The notes under the pieces were generated by a model. That model was not told where the DNA came from. It was given only the letters and a program-made list of their open reading frames with translations, and did no database searches. A program made the translations under genes and the position numbers. Of a stretch of 64,000 nt of DNA, positions 17,713 to 26,188 are shown piece after piece. Origin of the DNA: an uncultured Thermoanaerobaculia bacterium (GTDB taxonomy: Bacteria > Acidobacteriota > Thermoanaerobaculia > Multivoradales > Multivoraceae); the NCBI GenBank assembly GCA_951813015.1, contig CATOTG010000002.1, positions 528,101 through 592,100 on the forward strand, read 5' to 3'. Within the stretch, counting starts at the first letter, position 1; each line of letters begins with the position of its first letter.

Positions 17713-18656
17713 TCCGCTTTCCGGAAGCGCATGACCCTGTACTGCTTGATGCGGGCGAAGTGTTCCGGGTCGACGAGCCGGTCGAGCCGGTCGAGCCGGC
17801 CCGTGAGCGGCCGCGCCAGTCGCCATCCGGCCCCGGCCAACCGCGGGAACCGCCGCGTGGAGGCCTCACGCAGCAGACACACGGCGCCGCGGCCGAAGCG
17901 GTCGAGCATCGCCCGCGCAAGCCGCAACATCGGAAGGACGGATTCGGTCACGTCCTCGTCGATCTCGAGAACGAGCCCGCTGGCCTCGGCCCGAGCCAGG
18001 AACTCGTCCAGCGGGTGGCCGCTCCTTGAGCTCTCGCTGCCGTCCGGGGAGGTAACGAAGTAGTCGCACAGCAGCATGTGCCCACCCGGGGTCAGCGACC
18101 GCAGTACAGCCTCGAACAGCTCCTCCAGCCACACGTACTGCGCCGACTCGCAGAGGAACAGGAGGTCGTAGCGTCGGTCCGGCTCGAACTCCTGAAGGCG
18201 CCCCAGGTGAAAGCGCCGATCCGGAAGCCGCGACGCGAACAACTCACCATGGTAGGGATCGGGAGACAGGCCCTCGACGTCGTAGCCGAGAGCGGCCAGC
18301 CGTTCCGCGATCACGCCGGTTCCGCAGCCAACGTCGAGCACCGAGGAGACACCCGGCGGCATCAGCTCGAACAGACGCGCGACCAGTCGCTCCTGGGCGC
18401 GGCGGAGCCCCGCCAGGTCGAGCGGGTCGCCAGCGCTCCACATTCCGAAGTTCAGGTACTCGAGCCCCACGATCCGGTGCAGGAACTGGAGCGCGATGCT
18501 GGTCTTGACCTGACGCGGGCTACCGCTGTCCGTTGCCTGGCGAAACAACTGGCGCCCTTGAGGCGCGGATGGCCAGCGGCGGCCCCGCGTCGGCGCCGAA
18601 GCGGCGTCAGGAGTAGCGCTCGGACGCGGCGACGGTGGCACGATGCGCAGACTCAC
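17709..18656 (-). CDS. class I SAM-dependent methyltransferase
   Basis: A 315-residue enzyme with the AdoMet-binding glycine loop [26 protein letters not shown] near residue 108, an acidic [20 protein letters not shown] motif, and [13 protein letters not shown] (motif III). The N-terminal region [21 protein letters not shown] is reminiscent of small-molecule or lipid methyltransferases such as those acting on cyclopropane or sterol-like substrates; the acceptor is unknown. It starts with GTG 18656, with a TAGACT box 9 bases upstream. It is co-translated with the small secreted protein downstream. Confidence 0.82.
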   Translation of the reverse strand: MSLRIVPPSPRPSATPDAASAPTRGRRWPSAPQGRQLFRQATDSGSPRQVKTSIALQFLHRIVGLEYLNFGMWSAGDPLDLAGLRRAQERLVARLFELMPPGVSSVLDVGCGTGVIAERLAALGYDVEGLSPDPYHGELFASRLPDRRFHLGRLQEFEPDRRYDLLFLCESAQYVWLEELFEAVLRSLTPGGHMLLCDYFVTSPDGSESSRSGHPLDEFLARAEASGLVLEIDEDVTESVLPMLRLARAMLDRFGRGAVCLLREASTRRFPRLAGAGWRLARPLTGRLDRLDRLVDPEHFARIKQYRVMRFRKAE

Positions 18657-18665
18657 TGGTCGGTC

Positions 18666-18671
18666 AGTCTA
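18666..18671 (-). promoter_or_regulatory. candidate leaderless -10 box (TAGACT) for the methyltransferase
   Basis: TAGACT on the minus strand ends 9 bases before the GTG at 18656. It fits the TAnnnT pattern seen before several other starts in this window. Confidence 0.35.
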
Positions 18672-18691
18672 CAGCGCCCGCGCGCAACGGT

Positions 18692-18841
18692 AAGGAGTCC
18701 TTCGAGACGACGGTCGACCTCGTGGCCGGCGATCACTTGCCAAGAACCGAGGACTGGCCCGACATGCCGGTCATGCGGCACGGCTTCGAGCTGCGGCCGT
18801 TCGACTTCTTCGACCGCAACCCGGCGCTCGATTTCCCCTGA
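18692..18841 (+). pseudogene. 3' relic of a copper amine oxidase gene
   Basis: About 49 codons survive, reading [20 protein letters not shown] and then [16 protein letters not shown] before a stop. The PRxEDWPxMPV and FFDRNPALD sequence is the recognisable C-terminal end of copper-containing primary amine oxidases. No upstream domain, catalytic tyrosine or copper histidines are present; the frame runs into the divergent methyltransferase promoter. I read it as a deletion remnant rather than a functional gene. Confidence 0.6.
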
Positions 18842-18883
18842 GTCCGGCCCGGCCGGCGTTACACTTCTGTCGCACCCTTGGCC

Positions 18884-18909
18884 GTGGCCGAACAGGAATG
18901 TTCGGCCAC
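18884..18909. repeat. perfect 11-bp hairpin with GGAA loop
   Basis: GTGGCCGAACA and TGTTCGGCCAC are exact reverse complements separated by GGAA, a GNRA-type tetraloop. It lies in the untranslated stretch between the amine-oxidase relic and amtB. No T-run follows, so an ordinary terminator is unlikely. Confidence 0.6.
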
Positions 18910-18981
18910 GAACCCGGGCCAGCATCCTGACCCCGGAACCGCCGGTCACCCGCTACTTCTTCGCCGCACCCTCGATTCGCC

Positions 18982-19009
18982 GCAAACCCGTGCCCGCTCA
19001 CGGGTTTGC
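18982..19009. repeat. perfect 11-bp hairpin upstream of amtB
   Basis: GCAAACCCGTG and CACGGGTTTGC are exact reverse complements around a CCCGCT loop. It is the second strong dyad in the roughly 370-bp leader of amtB. It could be an operator or an RNA structure; the sequence does not decide. Confidence 0.55.
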
Positions 19010-19210
19010 ACGCGTTGCGGCCTGCCTCGCGCCGGCGCCTTCCGGCGATCGTCAGGCGCCCGCCCTCACTTGGCACGGTTCTGGATACGGGGATAGGGGA
19101 GCAGACAAGCCTGGGCGTCAGTTCCGGAAACCTGACCCCGGTTGCTCTCCAAACGTGGAGCGGGCCGGGATGATCAGCCTGGCGGATCAAAACGAAGAGG
19201 AGGGACTCGT

Positions 19211-20551
19211 ATGAGATTCAGAAGTCGCGGTCGAACCATCGGTCTGGGTTCGGCCCTGGGACTCACATTGCTGCTGGCGCTGTTCGGCGCCGCACCCGCG
19301 GCAGCGCAGGAAGGCGTGGACAGCGGCGATACCGCATGGATGCTGACCGCCAGCGCCCTGGTTCTGCTGATGACGCCGGGACTCGCGTTCTTCTATGGCG
19401 GACTCGTCCGGCGCAAGAACGTCCTGTCGATCCTCATGCAGTGCTTCCTGTGCATGGGCTTGATGACCGTACTCTGGGTCGTCATTGGCTTCAGCCTGGC
19501 CTTCGGCTCCGACGCCCTCGGGGGCGTCATCGGCGGCGGCGACTACTTCCTGCTGGCCAACCTGGGCTACGACGCCTGGGACGGCACCGGCATTCCGGCG
19601 CCATTGTTCATGATCTTCCAGGGCATGTTCGCCATCATCACGCCCGCGCTCATGATCGGCGCCTTCGCGGAACGGATGAAGTTCAGCGCCATCTGCCTGT
19701 TCATGAGCGCCTGGCTGCTCGTGGTCTACGCCCCCGTCTGCCACTGGGTGTGGGGCGGCTCGGAAGGTTTCTTCGGCCTCGGCGGCGACGGCGCCCTCGA
19801 CTTTGCCGGCGGCACGGTCGTCCACATCAACGCCGGTGTATCGGCGCTGGTCGCGGCGCTCGTCCTGGGCCGCCGCAAAGGCTACCCGACTCATACGTCG
19901 CCGCCGCACAACCTGCCCTTCGCCGTTCTCGGTACCGGCCTGCTCTGGTTCGGGTGGTTCGGCTTCAACGCCGGCAGCGCCGTGGCAGCCAACGGCTCGG
20001 CCGCCAACGCCTTCGTCGTCACCCAGGTGGCGACCGCGGCAGCGGCTGCCACCTGGGGGCTGATCGACTGGTTCCGCGACTCGAAGCCGACGCTTTTGGG
20101 CGTCATCACCGGCGCTGTGGCCGGACTCGTGGCGATCACTCCGGCCTGTGGCTCCGTCAGCGCAATCGGCGCGCTCGGTGTCGGCGGCGGCGCTTCCCTG
20201 TTCGCCTACCTGGCAGTCACCTGGTTCAAGTCGAAGCTCGGCTACGACGACTCGCTGGACGTCTTCGGCGTTCACGGCGTCGCCGGGATGTGGGGCGCGG
20301 TCGCCGCCGGCCTCTGGGCCACCGACATGGTGCCCGGCAACGACACGAACGGCCTCTTCTACGGCAATGCCGGACAGGTCGCCATTCAGCTCAAGGCCGT
20401 GCTCTTCACCATCGTGTGGGCCGCGGTCGTGTCGTTCGTGTTGCTTAAGATCGTCGACCTGATCGTCGGTCTTCGCGTCAGCGACGACGAGGAGCGGATC
20501 GGCCTCGATCTGACCGACCACCGCGAAAACGCTTACACCCTGGTCGACTAG
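19211..20551 (+). CDS. amtB: ammonium transporter AmtB
   Basis: A 446-residue Amt/Rh channel: cleaved leader ending APAAAQ, then eleven membrane helices. Diagnostic segments are DFAGGTVVHINAGVSALVAA and FGVHGVAGMWGA, carrying the two pore histidines, and the aspartate of DFAGGT. The start follows GAGGAGGGACTCGT. A soluble tail ending ENAYTLVD is expected to meet the PII protein encoded 18 bp downstream. This amtB-glnK pairing is the classic ammonium sensing unit at the inner membrane. The leader holds two strong hairpins and a TGGCAC at 19071 whose -12 partner is poor. Confidence 0.95.
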   Translation: MRFRSRGRTIGLGSALGLTLLLALFGAAPAAAQEGVDSGDTAWMLTASALVLLMTPGLAFFYGGLVRRKNVLSILMQCFLCMGLMTVLWVVIGFSLAFGSDALGGVIGGGDYFLLANLGYDAWDGTGIPAPLFMIFQGMFAIITPALMIGAFAERMKFSAICLFMSAWLLVVYAPVCHWVWGGSEGFFGLGGDGALDFAGGTVVHINAGVSALVAALVLGRRKGYPTHTSPPHNLPFAVLGTGLLWFGWFGFNAGSAVAANGSAANAFVVTQVATAAAAATWGLIDWFRDSKPTLLGVITGAVAGLVAITPACGSVSAIGALGVGGGASLFAYLAVTWFKSKLGYDDSLDVFGVHGVAGMWGAVAAGLWATDMVPGNDTNGLFYGNAGQVAIQLKAVLFTIVWAAVVSFVLLKIVDLIVGLRVSDDEERIGLDLTDHRENAYTLVD

Positions 20552-20569
20552 GGCAGAAGGAGGAATGAC

Positions 20570-20911
20570 ATGAAGTACATCGTGGCCATCGTTCAGCCCG
20601 ACCGAATGCAGGAGGTCCTCGATCTCCTGGAAGAGAAGGAAATCCATCTGCTGACCGTCTCCAACGTGATGGGGCGCGGTCGCCAGCGAGGCGTTGCCGA
20701 GGTCTACCGCGGCAACAAGGAAGCCGGCGCCCTGCTGCGCAAGCTCAAGCTGGAGATCGCGGTCAACGACGACTACGTCGACATCGTGGTCGACGCGATC
20801 ACGCGGGGCGCCCAGACCGGCAACGTCGGCGACGGCAAGATCTTCATCCTGCCGCTCGATGAGACGATCCGCATTCGCACGGGCGAAACCGGCAACGTCG
20901 CGATCGGCTGA
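20570..20911 (+). CDS. glnK: PII nitrogen regulatory protein, variant lacking the Tyr51 position
   Basis: A 113-residue PII protein with MKYIVAIVQPDRMQEVLDLL at the start, the B-loop TGNVGDGKIFILPLD and the C-loop RIRTGETG, all needed for ATP and 2-oxoglutarate binding. In the T-loop the usual EYxVDFLPK is replaced by VYRGNKEAGALLRKLKLEI. The tyrosine at position 46 is kept, but glutamate sits where Tyr51 is normally uridylylated. It probably still plugs AmtB when nitrogen is replete, with no uridylyl switch. GGAGGAATGAC precedes the ATG. Confidence 0.92.
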   Translation: MKYIVAIVQPDRMQEVLDLLEEKEIHLLTVSNVMGRGRQRGVAEVYRGNKEAGALLRKLKLEIAVNDDYVDIVVDAITRGAQTGNVGDGKIFILPLDETIRIRTGETGNVAIG

Positions 20912-20938
20912 ACCAGCCGCATCGGATCTGCGGAGAAC

Positions 20939-20975
20939 GCGCCGCGGGAGCCATCGCTCCCCGGCGCGCTTCTTC
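20939..20975. terminator. candidate bidirectional terminator between glnK and glnE
   Basis: GCGCCGCGGGAGC and GCTCCCCGGCGCGC form a strong GC stem with one imperfection and a CATC loop, followed by TTCTTC. It lies in the 75-bp gap between the convergent glnK and glnE stops, where a shared terminator would be expected. Confidence 0.5.
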
Positions 20976-20986
20976 GTGTGGCGTCC

Positions 20987-23900
20987 TCAGTCGGACAGGC
21001 CGTCGAACAGCCGACGCAGGCCGTCCATCCGCTGGGCGATCAGGTCCCAGGCGCCCTCTTCGTCCGGCAACTGCCCCAGGCTGTGCAGGCGGCGCGCCAG
21101 AAACCGGAACTCGCTGCTCTGCCGATCCGGGACAACGAGGTCCTTGCTGTGACCCCGGACGATGCGCAGGCAGTTGATGACCGCCCGCAACAGACGGTAT
21201 CCGGCCTCGAGCTGTTCGGACTCCTCGGGCGAGATGTGGCCACGTTCGTACAGCGCGCGGGCCGCGTCCTCGGTGTTCGTCTGACGCACTTCCGGGTCGT
21301 GCGCGCCGGCCGCGATCTGACGCACCTGGACGAAGTACTCCGCGTCGACCAGGCCGCCGGCGCTGAACTTCGCGTTCGTCGTGCCCCGAGCGACCAGTTC
21401 GGATCGCTGGCGGTTGCGCAGGTGCCGGATGCGCGCCAAATCGTGCGGCCGCGCATCGAACACGTAGGCAGCCCGGTGGGCTTCGATCCGGGCGCACAGG
21501 TCCGGGTCACCGGCGACCGTGCGCAGCCGAACCAGCGCCTGGCGTTCGTAGGGGTCGGCCTCGCCTGCCGCGCTGTAGTAAGACGAGAACCGCTGAAACG
21601 AGGCCGACAACGGCGAGGACGAACCACCGGGACGAAGGCGCCAGTCCAGCTCGAAGATCCCGTCCCGCTTGGCGCGAATCAGCCGGGCCAGCCGCACCGC
21701 CGCCCGCTCGTGGAACTCGCCCGCCCGCCCCTGCTCCGACCCTTCGGCACTCCACAGGAACATCAGCTCGATGTCCGAGGCGTAGCCGAGATCGCGTCCG
21801 CCCCACTTGCCAAGCGCGCAGAGCGACCAGGCGCCGGGCGCCGGACCGTCCCCCGCGACCTCGGCAACCGCCTCCTCGGCCGCCCGTGTGAGAACGACAT
21901 CGGACAGGACCGAGAGTTCCCGTCCGAAGTCGCTGAAGCGCTCGATCCGACGGGTCAGGTGACGCATGTCGATGCGCCCGATCTCCTCGTTCTTGAACCG
22001 GTTGAGGACGTCGTCCGGCTTGTCCTGGCCTTCGAGTGCCGCGTCCAGCCGGCGCTCCAGTTCGCCCCGGTCGGCGCCGAAGTCCAGGTCGGCCATGTTG
22101 GCGAGAAGCGGCATCAGGTGCTCGTGCTGCCGGCGCAGGAACTCCTCCCAGACGTAGCTGCCGGCCCCCAGCACCCGCGCCAGTTCGTCCAGCGACGACG
22201 CGAGCGCCTGGGTCGGATCGGCCACCTGTTCGCAGACGGCGTCGATCAGCGCCCCGAACTGGCGCAGAGCCAGGTGCGGGTTCGGCGCCACCGCCAACCG
22301 GCGCGCGAACTGCTTCATCAGCGTGACCGTGACGCGCAGGTTGTCCACGCCGACGCGATCCTCGATCTTGCCTCCGCGCCGGGTCGTCACAAAGAGCCGA
22401 TCGCGCACCTCCCCGTCCACGGTGTCGAACTCGACCTTGTCGATCCAGTAGTCCCGGGTCGAGAGGACGTTCGCGAACTCGAACAGGAACATGAAGCTGT
22501 CCGGACTCCGGATCTCCAGAATCGTGCAGTCCTTGTCCGACTCGTTGTCGACGGAGATCGCAATCGGCGGCATGACGTTCTCCGGATCGGCGCCGAGGCC
22601 CATCCGGCGCGCCGCCTCCATCACGCGCAGAGTCAAGTCCTCGTTCGCGCGTCGCTCTTCGCCCTTCTCGAGCAGCGTCAGCAACCGGTTCAGATCCCCC
22701 TCGAACTCGGTCCAGGAGAACACCTGACTCGAGTGTCCGGGCGCCGGCTGAACTTCGGCCGAAAACACGATCCGCCTCGGGCCGTGTTTCTCTTGCGGCC
22801 GGGACGCGACCTTCCGCCGGCGACGCCGGCGATCCGGCCGGAGCTGCGTCGCCCGCCCGGGTCGACGGTAGAACTCGACCTCCCCCACGTCGTGGTACGT
22901 GTAGGAGCGGCCGCTCAGAATCGACTGGCCGTAGGCCGCAAGCAGGCCGCAGATCTTCGCGAACTCTCCCTGGTAGTCGTTGGCGACCACGGTCACCCGC
23001 CGCGTCGAACCCGTGTCGCGGACATCGACCCGGCAAAGCCGTTTCCGATCGAGATCGTGGATCATCTCCACGTGCTGCGCCACTTCGCCCACGGTGCAGG
23101 ACAGGAAGTACGCACTCTCCAACCGCCTGAAGTGCTCTTCGATCAGTTCGGCGGGCAGATCCGGGCAGAGCTCCCGCACGCGGTGCTTCCGCTCGAGGAA
23201 CTCGATCGTCTCGTCGAAGAACTCGCCGAAGATTCGGCGAACCGCGGCCGAGGTCTCCTCGTAGCGGCCCGCGAGGTCGAGCGTGTTCAGCGGCTGCCCC
23301 AGCGCGAAGGCCACCCGCCACTGGAAGGTCGCCCACTGCTTCGGCTCGCGCGGAAGCTGTCGCACCGGGAGATCCCGTTCCAACTGGAGCACATGCTCGA
23401 CCACCCGCAGAAAGATGTACGCCTCACGCAACCGGTCGTGCTCGTCCTGGGTGATCACCCGGTGCGCCCGCAGCCTCGACATGGCCTGCAGCGTGTTGGG
23501 CGAGCGGAGGTTCTGGTTGGAGGCTCCGTGGTAAAGCTGGAGCAACTGGACGATGAACTCGATATCGCGGATGCTGCCCGCGCCGAGCTTCACGTTGCCG
23601 ACCTCCGTGCCCCGGGACCGAAGCGACTTCTCGATCATCTGCTTCATCTCGAAGACCTCGCGCAGCAGAGTCTCCGGCGATCTGTCCGGATCGAAGACGA
23701 AGCGGCGCGTGCCGTCGATCAGCGCCCTGGCGGCCTCCGCGTCGCCGCCGGCGAAGCGCGCCTTGATCAGCGCCTGAAACGTCCAGTTCATGCCGTAGCG
23801 CTCGTAGAAGCGGAGGTACTGCCCCACCGTCCGAACGAGGGGGCCCATCTTCCCTTCCGGACGCAGACGCATGTCGACCCGGAACACGAACCCGTCGGCC

Positions 23901-24466
23901 GTGTTGTCCGAGATGAGGCGGATGAACTGCGGCGCCTGCCGCTGGAGGCGGTGCAGGGACTCCTGGTCCACATCGTCCGAGGCGACGAAGAGGGCGTCGA
24001 TGTCCGAGCTGTAGTTGACCTCCAGGCCGCCCCACTTGCCCATCGCGATGACGGCGAAGGGTTCCCGGTCGAGACCGGTGGCCTCGAGCGCGCGCTGAAC
24101 GCATACGTCGGCGACCCGGGAGATCTTCTCCGTCGTCGTCGCGAAGTCGTCCAGCCCGCTGTAGTCGGCGACCGCGACCCGGATCAGCTCGCGATAGCGC
24201 AGCACCCGAAGCCAGCGGCGAATGTCCCCGTCCGGCTCGGGTCGCAACTCCGCCATCCGATCTCGCTGTTCGTCCGCCGACTCCTGCTCCACCGGGAACA
24301 GGCCCTCCTCGGCTTCCGGATGCGCGTCGAGCCACCGCGTGTAGGCGGGCGCAAACTCGCGCAGGATGTCGCGCTGGGCCAGCGCCAGGGTTTCACGCGG
24401 ATCTTCGGCGTCCTCGATGTCCATGGCCGAGAAGTCCTGGATCGCTTGTTCTAGGCGGGAGTTCAC
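20987..24466 (-). CDS. glnE: glutamine synthetase adenylyltransferase/adenylyl-removing enzyme with two inserted ACT domains
   Basis: At 1159 residues this is about 200 longer than E. coli GlnE. The N-terminal nucleotidyltransferase has GKWGGLEVNYSSDIDALF near 143-160 and the helical part GSIRDIEFIVQLLQLYHG. The C-terminal nucleotidyltransferase has GKWGGRDLGYASDIELMF near 890, with Glu where the second metal Asp is usual. Between them lie two regulatory ACT-like folds: VTVVANDYQGEFAKICGLLA near 495-545 and ILEIRSPDSFMFLFEFANVL near 640-700, of the type found in GlnD. It should modify glutamine synthetase according to nitrogen status. GTG 24466 overlaps the upstream LLM stop. Confidence 0.88.
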   Translation of the reverse strand: MNSRLEQAIQDFSAMDIEDAEDPRETLALAQRDILREFAPAYTRWLDAHPEAEEGLFPVEQESADEQRDRMAELRPEPDGDIRRWLRVLRYRELIRVAVADYSGLDDFATTTEKISRVADVCVQRALEATGLDREPFAVIAMGKWGGLEVNYSSDIDALFVASDDVDQESLHRLQRQAPQFIRLISDNTADGFVFRVDMRLRPEGKMGPLVRTVGQYLRFYERYGMNWTFQALIKARFAGGDAEAARALIDGTRRFVFDPDRSPETLLREVFEMKQMIEKSLRSRGTEVGNVKLGAGSIRDIEFIVQLLQLYHGASNQNLRSPNTLQAMSRLRAHRVITQDEHDRLREAYIFLRVVEHVLQLERDLPVRQLPREPKQWATFQWRVAFALGQPLNTLDLAGRYEETSAAVRRIFGEFFDETIEFLERKHRVRELCPDLPAELIEEHFRRLESAYFLSCTVGEVAQHVEMIHDLDRKRLCRVDVRDTGSTRRVTVVANDYQGEFAKICGLLAAYGQSILSGRSYTYHDVGEVEFYRRPGRATQLRPDRRRRRRKVASRPQEKHGPRRIVFSAEVQPAPGHSSQVFSWTEFEGDLNRLLTLLEKGEERRANEDLTLRVMEAARRMGLGADPENVMPPIAISVDNESDKDCTILEIRSPDSFMFLFEFANVLSTRDYWIDKVEFDTVDGEVRDRLFVTTRRGGKIEDRVGVDNLRVTVTLMKQFARRLAVAPNPHLALRQFGALIDAVCEQVADPTQALASSLDELARVLGAGSYVWEEFLRRQHEHLMPLLANMADLDFGADRGELERRLDAALEGQDKPDDVLNRFKNEEIGRIDMRHLTRRIERFSDFGRELSVLSDVVLTRAAEEAVAEVAGDGPAPGAWSLCALGKWGGRDLGYASDIELMFLWSAEGSEQGRAGEFHERAAVRLARLIRAKRDGIFELDWRLRPGGSSSPLSASFQRFSSYYSAAGEADPYERQALVRLRTVAGDPDLCARIEAHRAAYVFDARPHDLARIRHLRNRQRSELVARGTTNAKFSAGGLVDAEYFVQVRQIAAGAHDPEVRQTNTEDAARALYERGHISPEESEQLEAGYRLLRAVINCLRIVRGHSKDLVVPDRQSSEFRFLARRLHSLGQLPDEEGAWDLIAQRMDGLRRLFDGLSD

Positions 24467-25353
24467 GGCGACGTCTCGCGTTTTCCACAGCGTAGCACTT
24501 CGAGAAGCTGGTCCATCACCGCCTGCGCGTTCTCCGGCCGACCGAGGTGCAGCCCCATGCCCGGCATCGGCGCCACTGGCACCAGCACCCGCCCGACACC
24601 GAGGTCCGCCAGCGAACGCAGGCTCGCGAGATCCTCGCCGATGCCGGTCGTGATCTCGAGCGCCTCCGGATCGCGGCCGTGCTCTGTCGCCACCGCACGT
24701 GCGAGTCCGATCAGTTCAGCCGAAGCTCCGCGGGCAGGAAAGAACCCGTCGCCCAGCCGTCCGGCACGCCGCGCGGCGGGCTTCGAATGGCCGCCAACGA
24801 TGATCGGGACGCTGCCGGCGGCCGGCTGCGGACGGCAGTAGGCGGCCTGGAAACGGACGAACTCGCCGTGGTACGTCGGCTTCTCCGCACCCCACAGCTC
24901 CCGCATCGCCTCGATGTACTCGTCGGTTCGCCGGCCGCGGTCGGCAAAGGAGGCGCCAATCGCGTCGAACTCCTCCCTGAGCCAGCCGACGCCGATGCCG
25001 AGCAGGAGCCGGCCGCCGGTCATGTAGTCCAGGGTGGCGATCTGCTTCGCGGCAACCACCGGGTTGTGCTGGGGCACGATCAGGATCCCGGTCGCGAACC
25101 GGATCCGCCGGGTCTGCGAAGCGACGTACGCCATCCAGATCAATGGGTCCGGCAACGGAAAGTCGTCCCGCCCGCCGGCCATCTTGCCGTCGGGCGAATA
25201 GGGATACGCGGACTCGTACCCACCCGGAACGACCGTATGCTCGACGGTCCAGATCGACTCGAAGCCGGCTTCGTCGGCGGCCTGGGCCAGCTCGACCGCC
25301 AACCCCGGATCGACGTAGCGACCCGTGTTGCAGTAGCGAAGTCCGAATTTCAT
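24463..25353 (-). CDS. LLM-class F420-dependent oxidoreductase (TIGR03619-like)
   Basis: A 296-residue luciferase-like TIM barrel: FGLRYCNTGRYVDPGLAVELAQ, FESIWTVEHTVVP, VVAAKQIATLDYMTGGRLLLGIG and VGWLREEFDAIGASF. These match the TIGR03619 subgroup, usually predicted to bind F420 though FMN use is possible. Substrate unknown. Its stop overlaps the glnE start as GTGA, so glnE is translated downstream of it; a functional link is not obvious. A TACACT box 9 bases before the ATG suggests a leaderless transcript. Confidence 0.84.
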   Translation of the reverse strand: MKFGLRYCNTGRYVDPGLAVELAQAADEAGFESIWTVEHTVVPGGYESAYPYSPDGKMAGGRDDFPLPDPLIWMAYVASQTRRIRFATGILIVPQHNPVVAAKQIATLDYMTGGRLLLGIGVGWLREEFDAIGASFADRGRRTDEYIEAMRELWGAEKPTYHGEFVRFQAAYCRPQPAAGSVPIIVGGHSKPAARRAGRLGDGFFPARGASAELIGLARAVATEHGRDPEALEITTGIGEDLASLRSLADLGVGRVLVPVAPMPGMGLHLGRPENAQAVMDQLLEVLRCGKRETSP

Positions 25354-25362
25354 AGGTGGCGC

Positions 25363-25368
25363 AGTGTA
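25363..25368 (-). promoter_or_regulatory. candidate leaderless -10 box (TACACT) for the LLM-glnE operon
   Basis: TACACT on the minus strand ends 9 bases before ATG 25353. It would drive both the LLM gene and glnE. Confidence 0.4.
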
Positions 25369-25406
25369 GCGGTACGTCGGCAGGCGCGGACCGGCCCTTC
25401 CTTCGC

Positions 25407-25412
25407 TACGAT
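25407..25412 (+). promoter_or_regulatory. candidate leaderless -10 box (TACGAT) for the Nudix gene
   Basis: TACGAT ends 6 bases before GTG 25419. This spacing supports the GTG as the start in place of the ORF-track start at 25356. Confidence 0.4.
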
Positions 25413-25418
25413 GCCGCC

Positions 25419-25955
25419 GTGAAGGAGGCCGCAGGCACGACCAGGCTCAGCGACATCGACTGGTCCTCCTGGCGCGCGGTCGACCGGGCCACCCTGACCT
25501 TCGTCCTCGAAGACGGCCAGGTACTCCTGATCCGCAAGAAACGGGGCCTGGGCGCCGGCAAGGTCAACGGCCCCGGCGGCCGCCTCGAGCCCGGCGAGAA
25601 GCCCATCGACTGCGCCACCCGCGAAGTCGAGGAAGAACTCGGCATCACCCCCCAGGGACTCGAGTACCGGGGAGAGAACCTGTTCCAGTTCGTCGATGGC
25701 TACTCGATCCACGTCTACGCCTTCGTCGCCTCCAGCTACCAGGGCAAGGTCCGCGAGACCGAGGAAGCGACGCCCATGTGGACGGACCTGGACGCCATCC
25801 CGTACGGCGAGATGTGGGAGGACGACCGGCTCTGGCTACCCCACGCCCTGAGCGGCCTGACACCGCAAGGCCGCTACATCTTCGACGGCGACCACATGCT
25901 GGACTGGGAACTCGAGATAGACGGACAACGCTACGGCCCCCAACCGCCCGGGTAA
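25419..25955 (+). CDS. Nudix hydrolase, MTH1-like 8-oxo-dGTP diphosphatase
   Basis: A 178-residue Nudix enzyme with the complete box GGRLEPGEKPIDCATREVEEELG (GX5EX7REUXEEXGU) near residues 52-74. The preceding LLIRKKRGLGAGKVNGPGG and the C-terminal MWEDDRLWLPHALSG resemble MTH1-type enzymes that clear oxidised purine nucleotides. GTG 25419 fits the family N-terminus and the upstream TACGAT box. The extra 21 residues in the ORF track (MAQCSGTSAG) look non-conserved. It is divergent from the LLM-glnE operon. Confidence 0.85.
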   Translation: MKEAAGTTRLSDIDWSSWRAVDRATLTFVLEDGQVLLIRKKRGLGAGKVNGPGGRLEPGEKPIDCATREVEEELGITPQGLEYRGENLFQFVDGYSIHVYAFVASSYQGKVRETEEATPMWTDLDAIPYGEMWEDDRLWLPHALSGLTPQGRYIFDGDHMLDWELEIDGQRYGPQPPG

Positions 25956-26188
25956 GCGCGCCAGCCGTCTCGACCCACCCAGGGCCGGTACGGGCCGGCA
26001 TCCGCCGCATCGGCGAGATCACGGCGCGCGAGGTGCGCGCAACCAGCCTGGCCGGGCCGCAACGGCCGAGCTCCTCGCCGAGTCCGACCCGGCCAAGCGC
26101 AAGACCGCACGCTGTCGATCGTCCTGGTCACCCAGCCCGACGCCGTCCAGGCTGCCGAGGGTGTACTCGTCGCCGCTACTCGTCGCCG
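25956..26188. other. 233-bp gap, no supported gene
   Basis: Patches of plausible protein sequence (such as AELLAESDPAKRKTARC) appear in different frames without a continuous ORF, which could be a decayed gene. The right end carries the 13-bp tandem repeat listed separately. Confidence 0.3.

Noticed and set aside
19071-19086. TGGCAC as a sigma-54 promoter for amtB
   Set aside because: The -24 element is perfect but the expected TTGC at -12 reads TGGA, so the match is incomplete.
20978-24454. 1158-residue plus-strand ORF opposite glnE
   Set aside because: Full-length antisense shadow of glnE; composition lacks hydrophobic cores and any motif.
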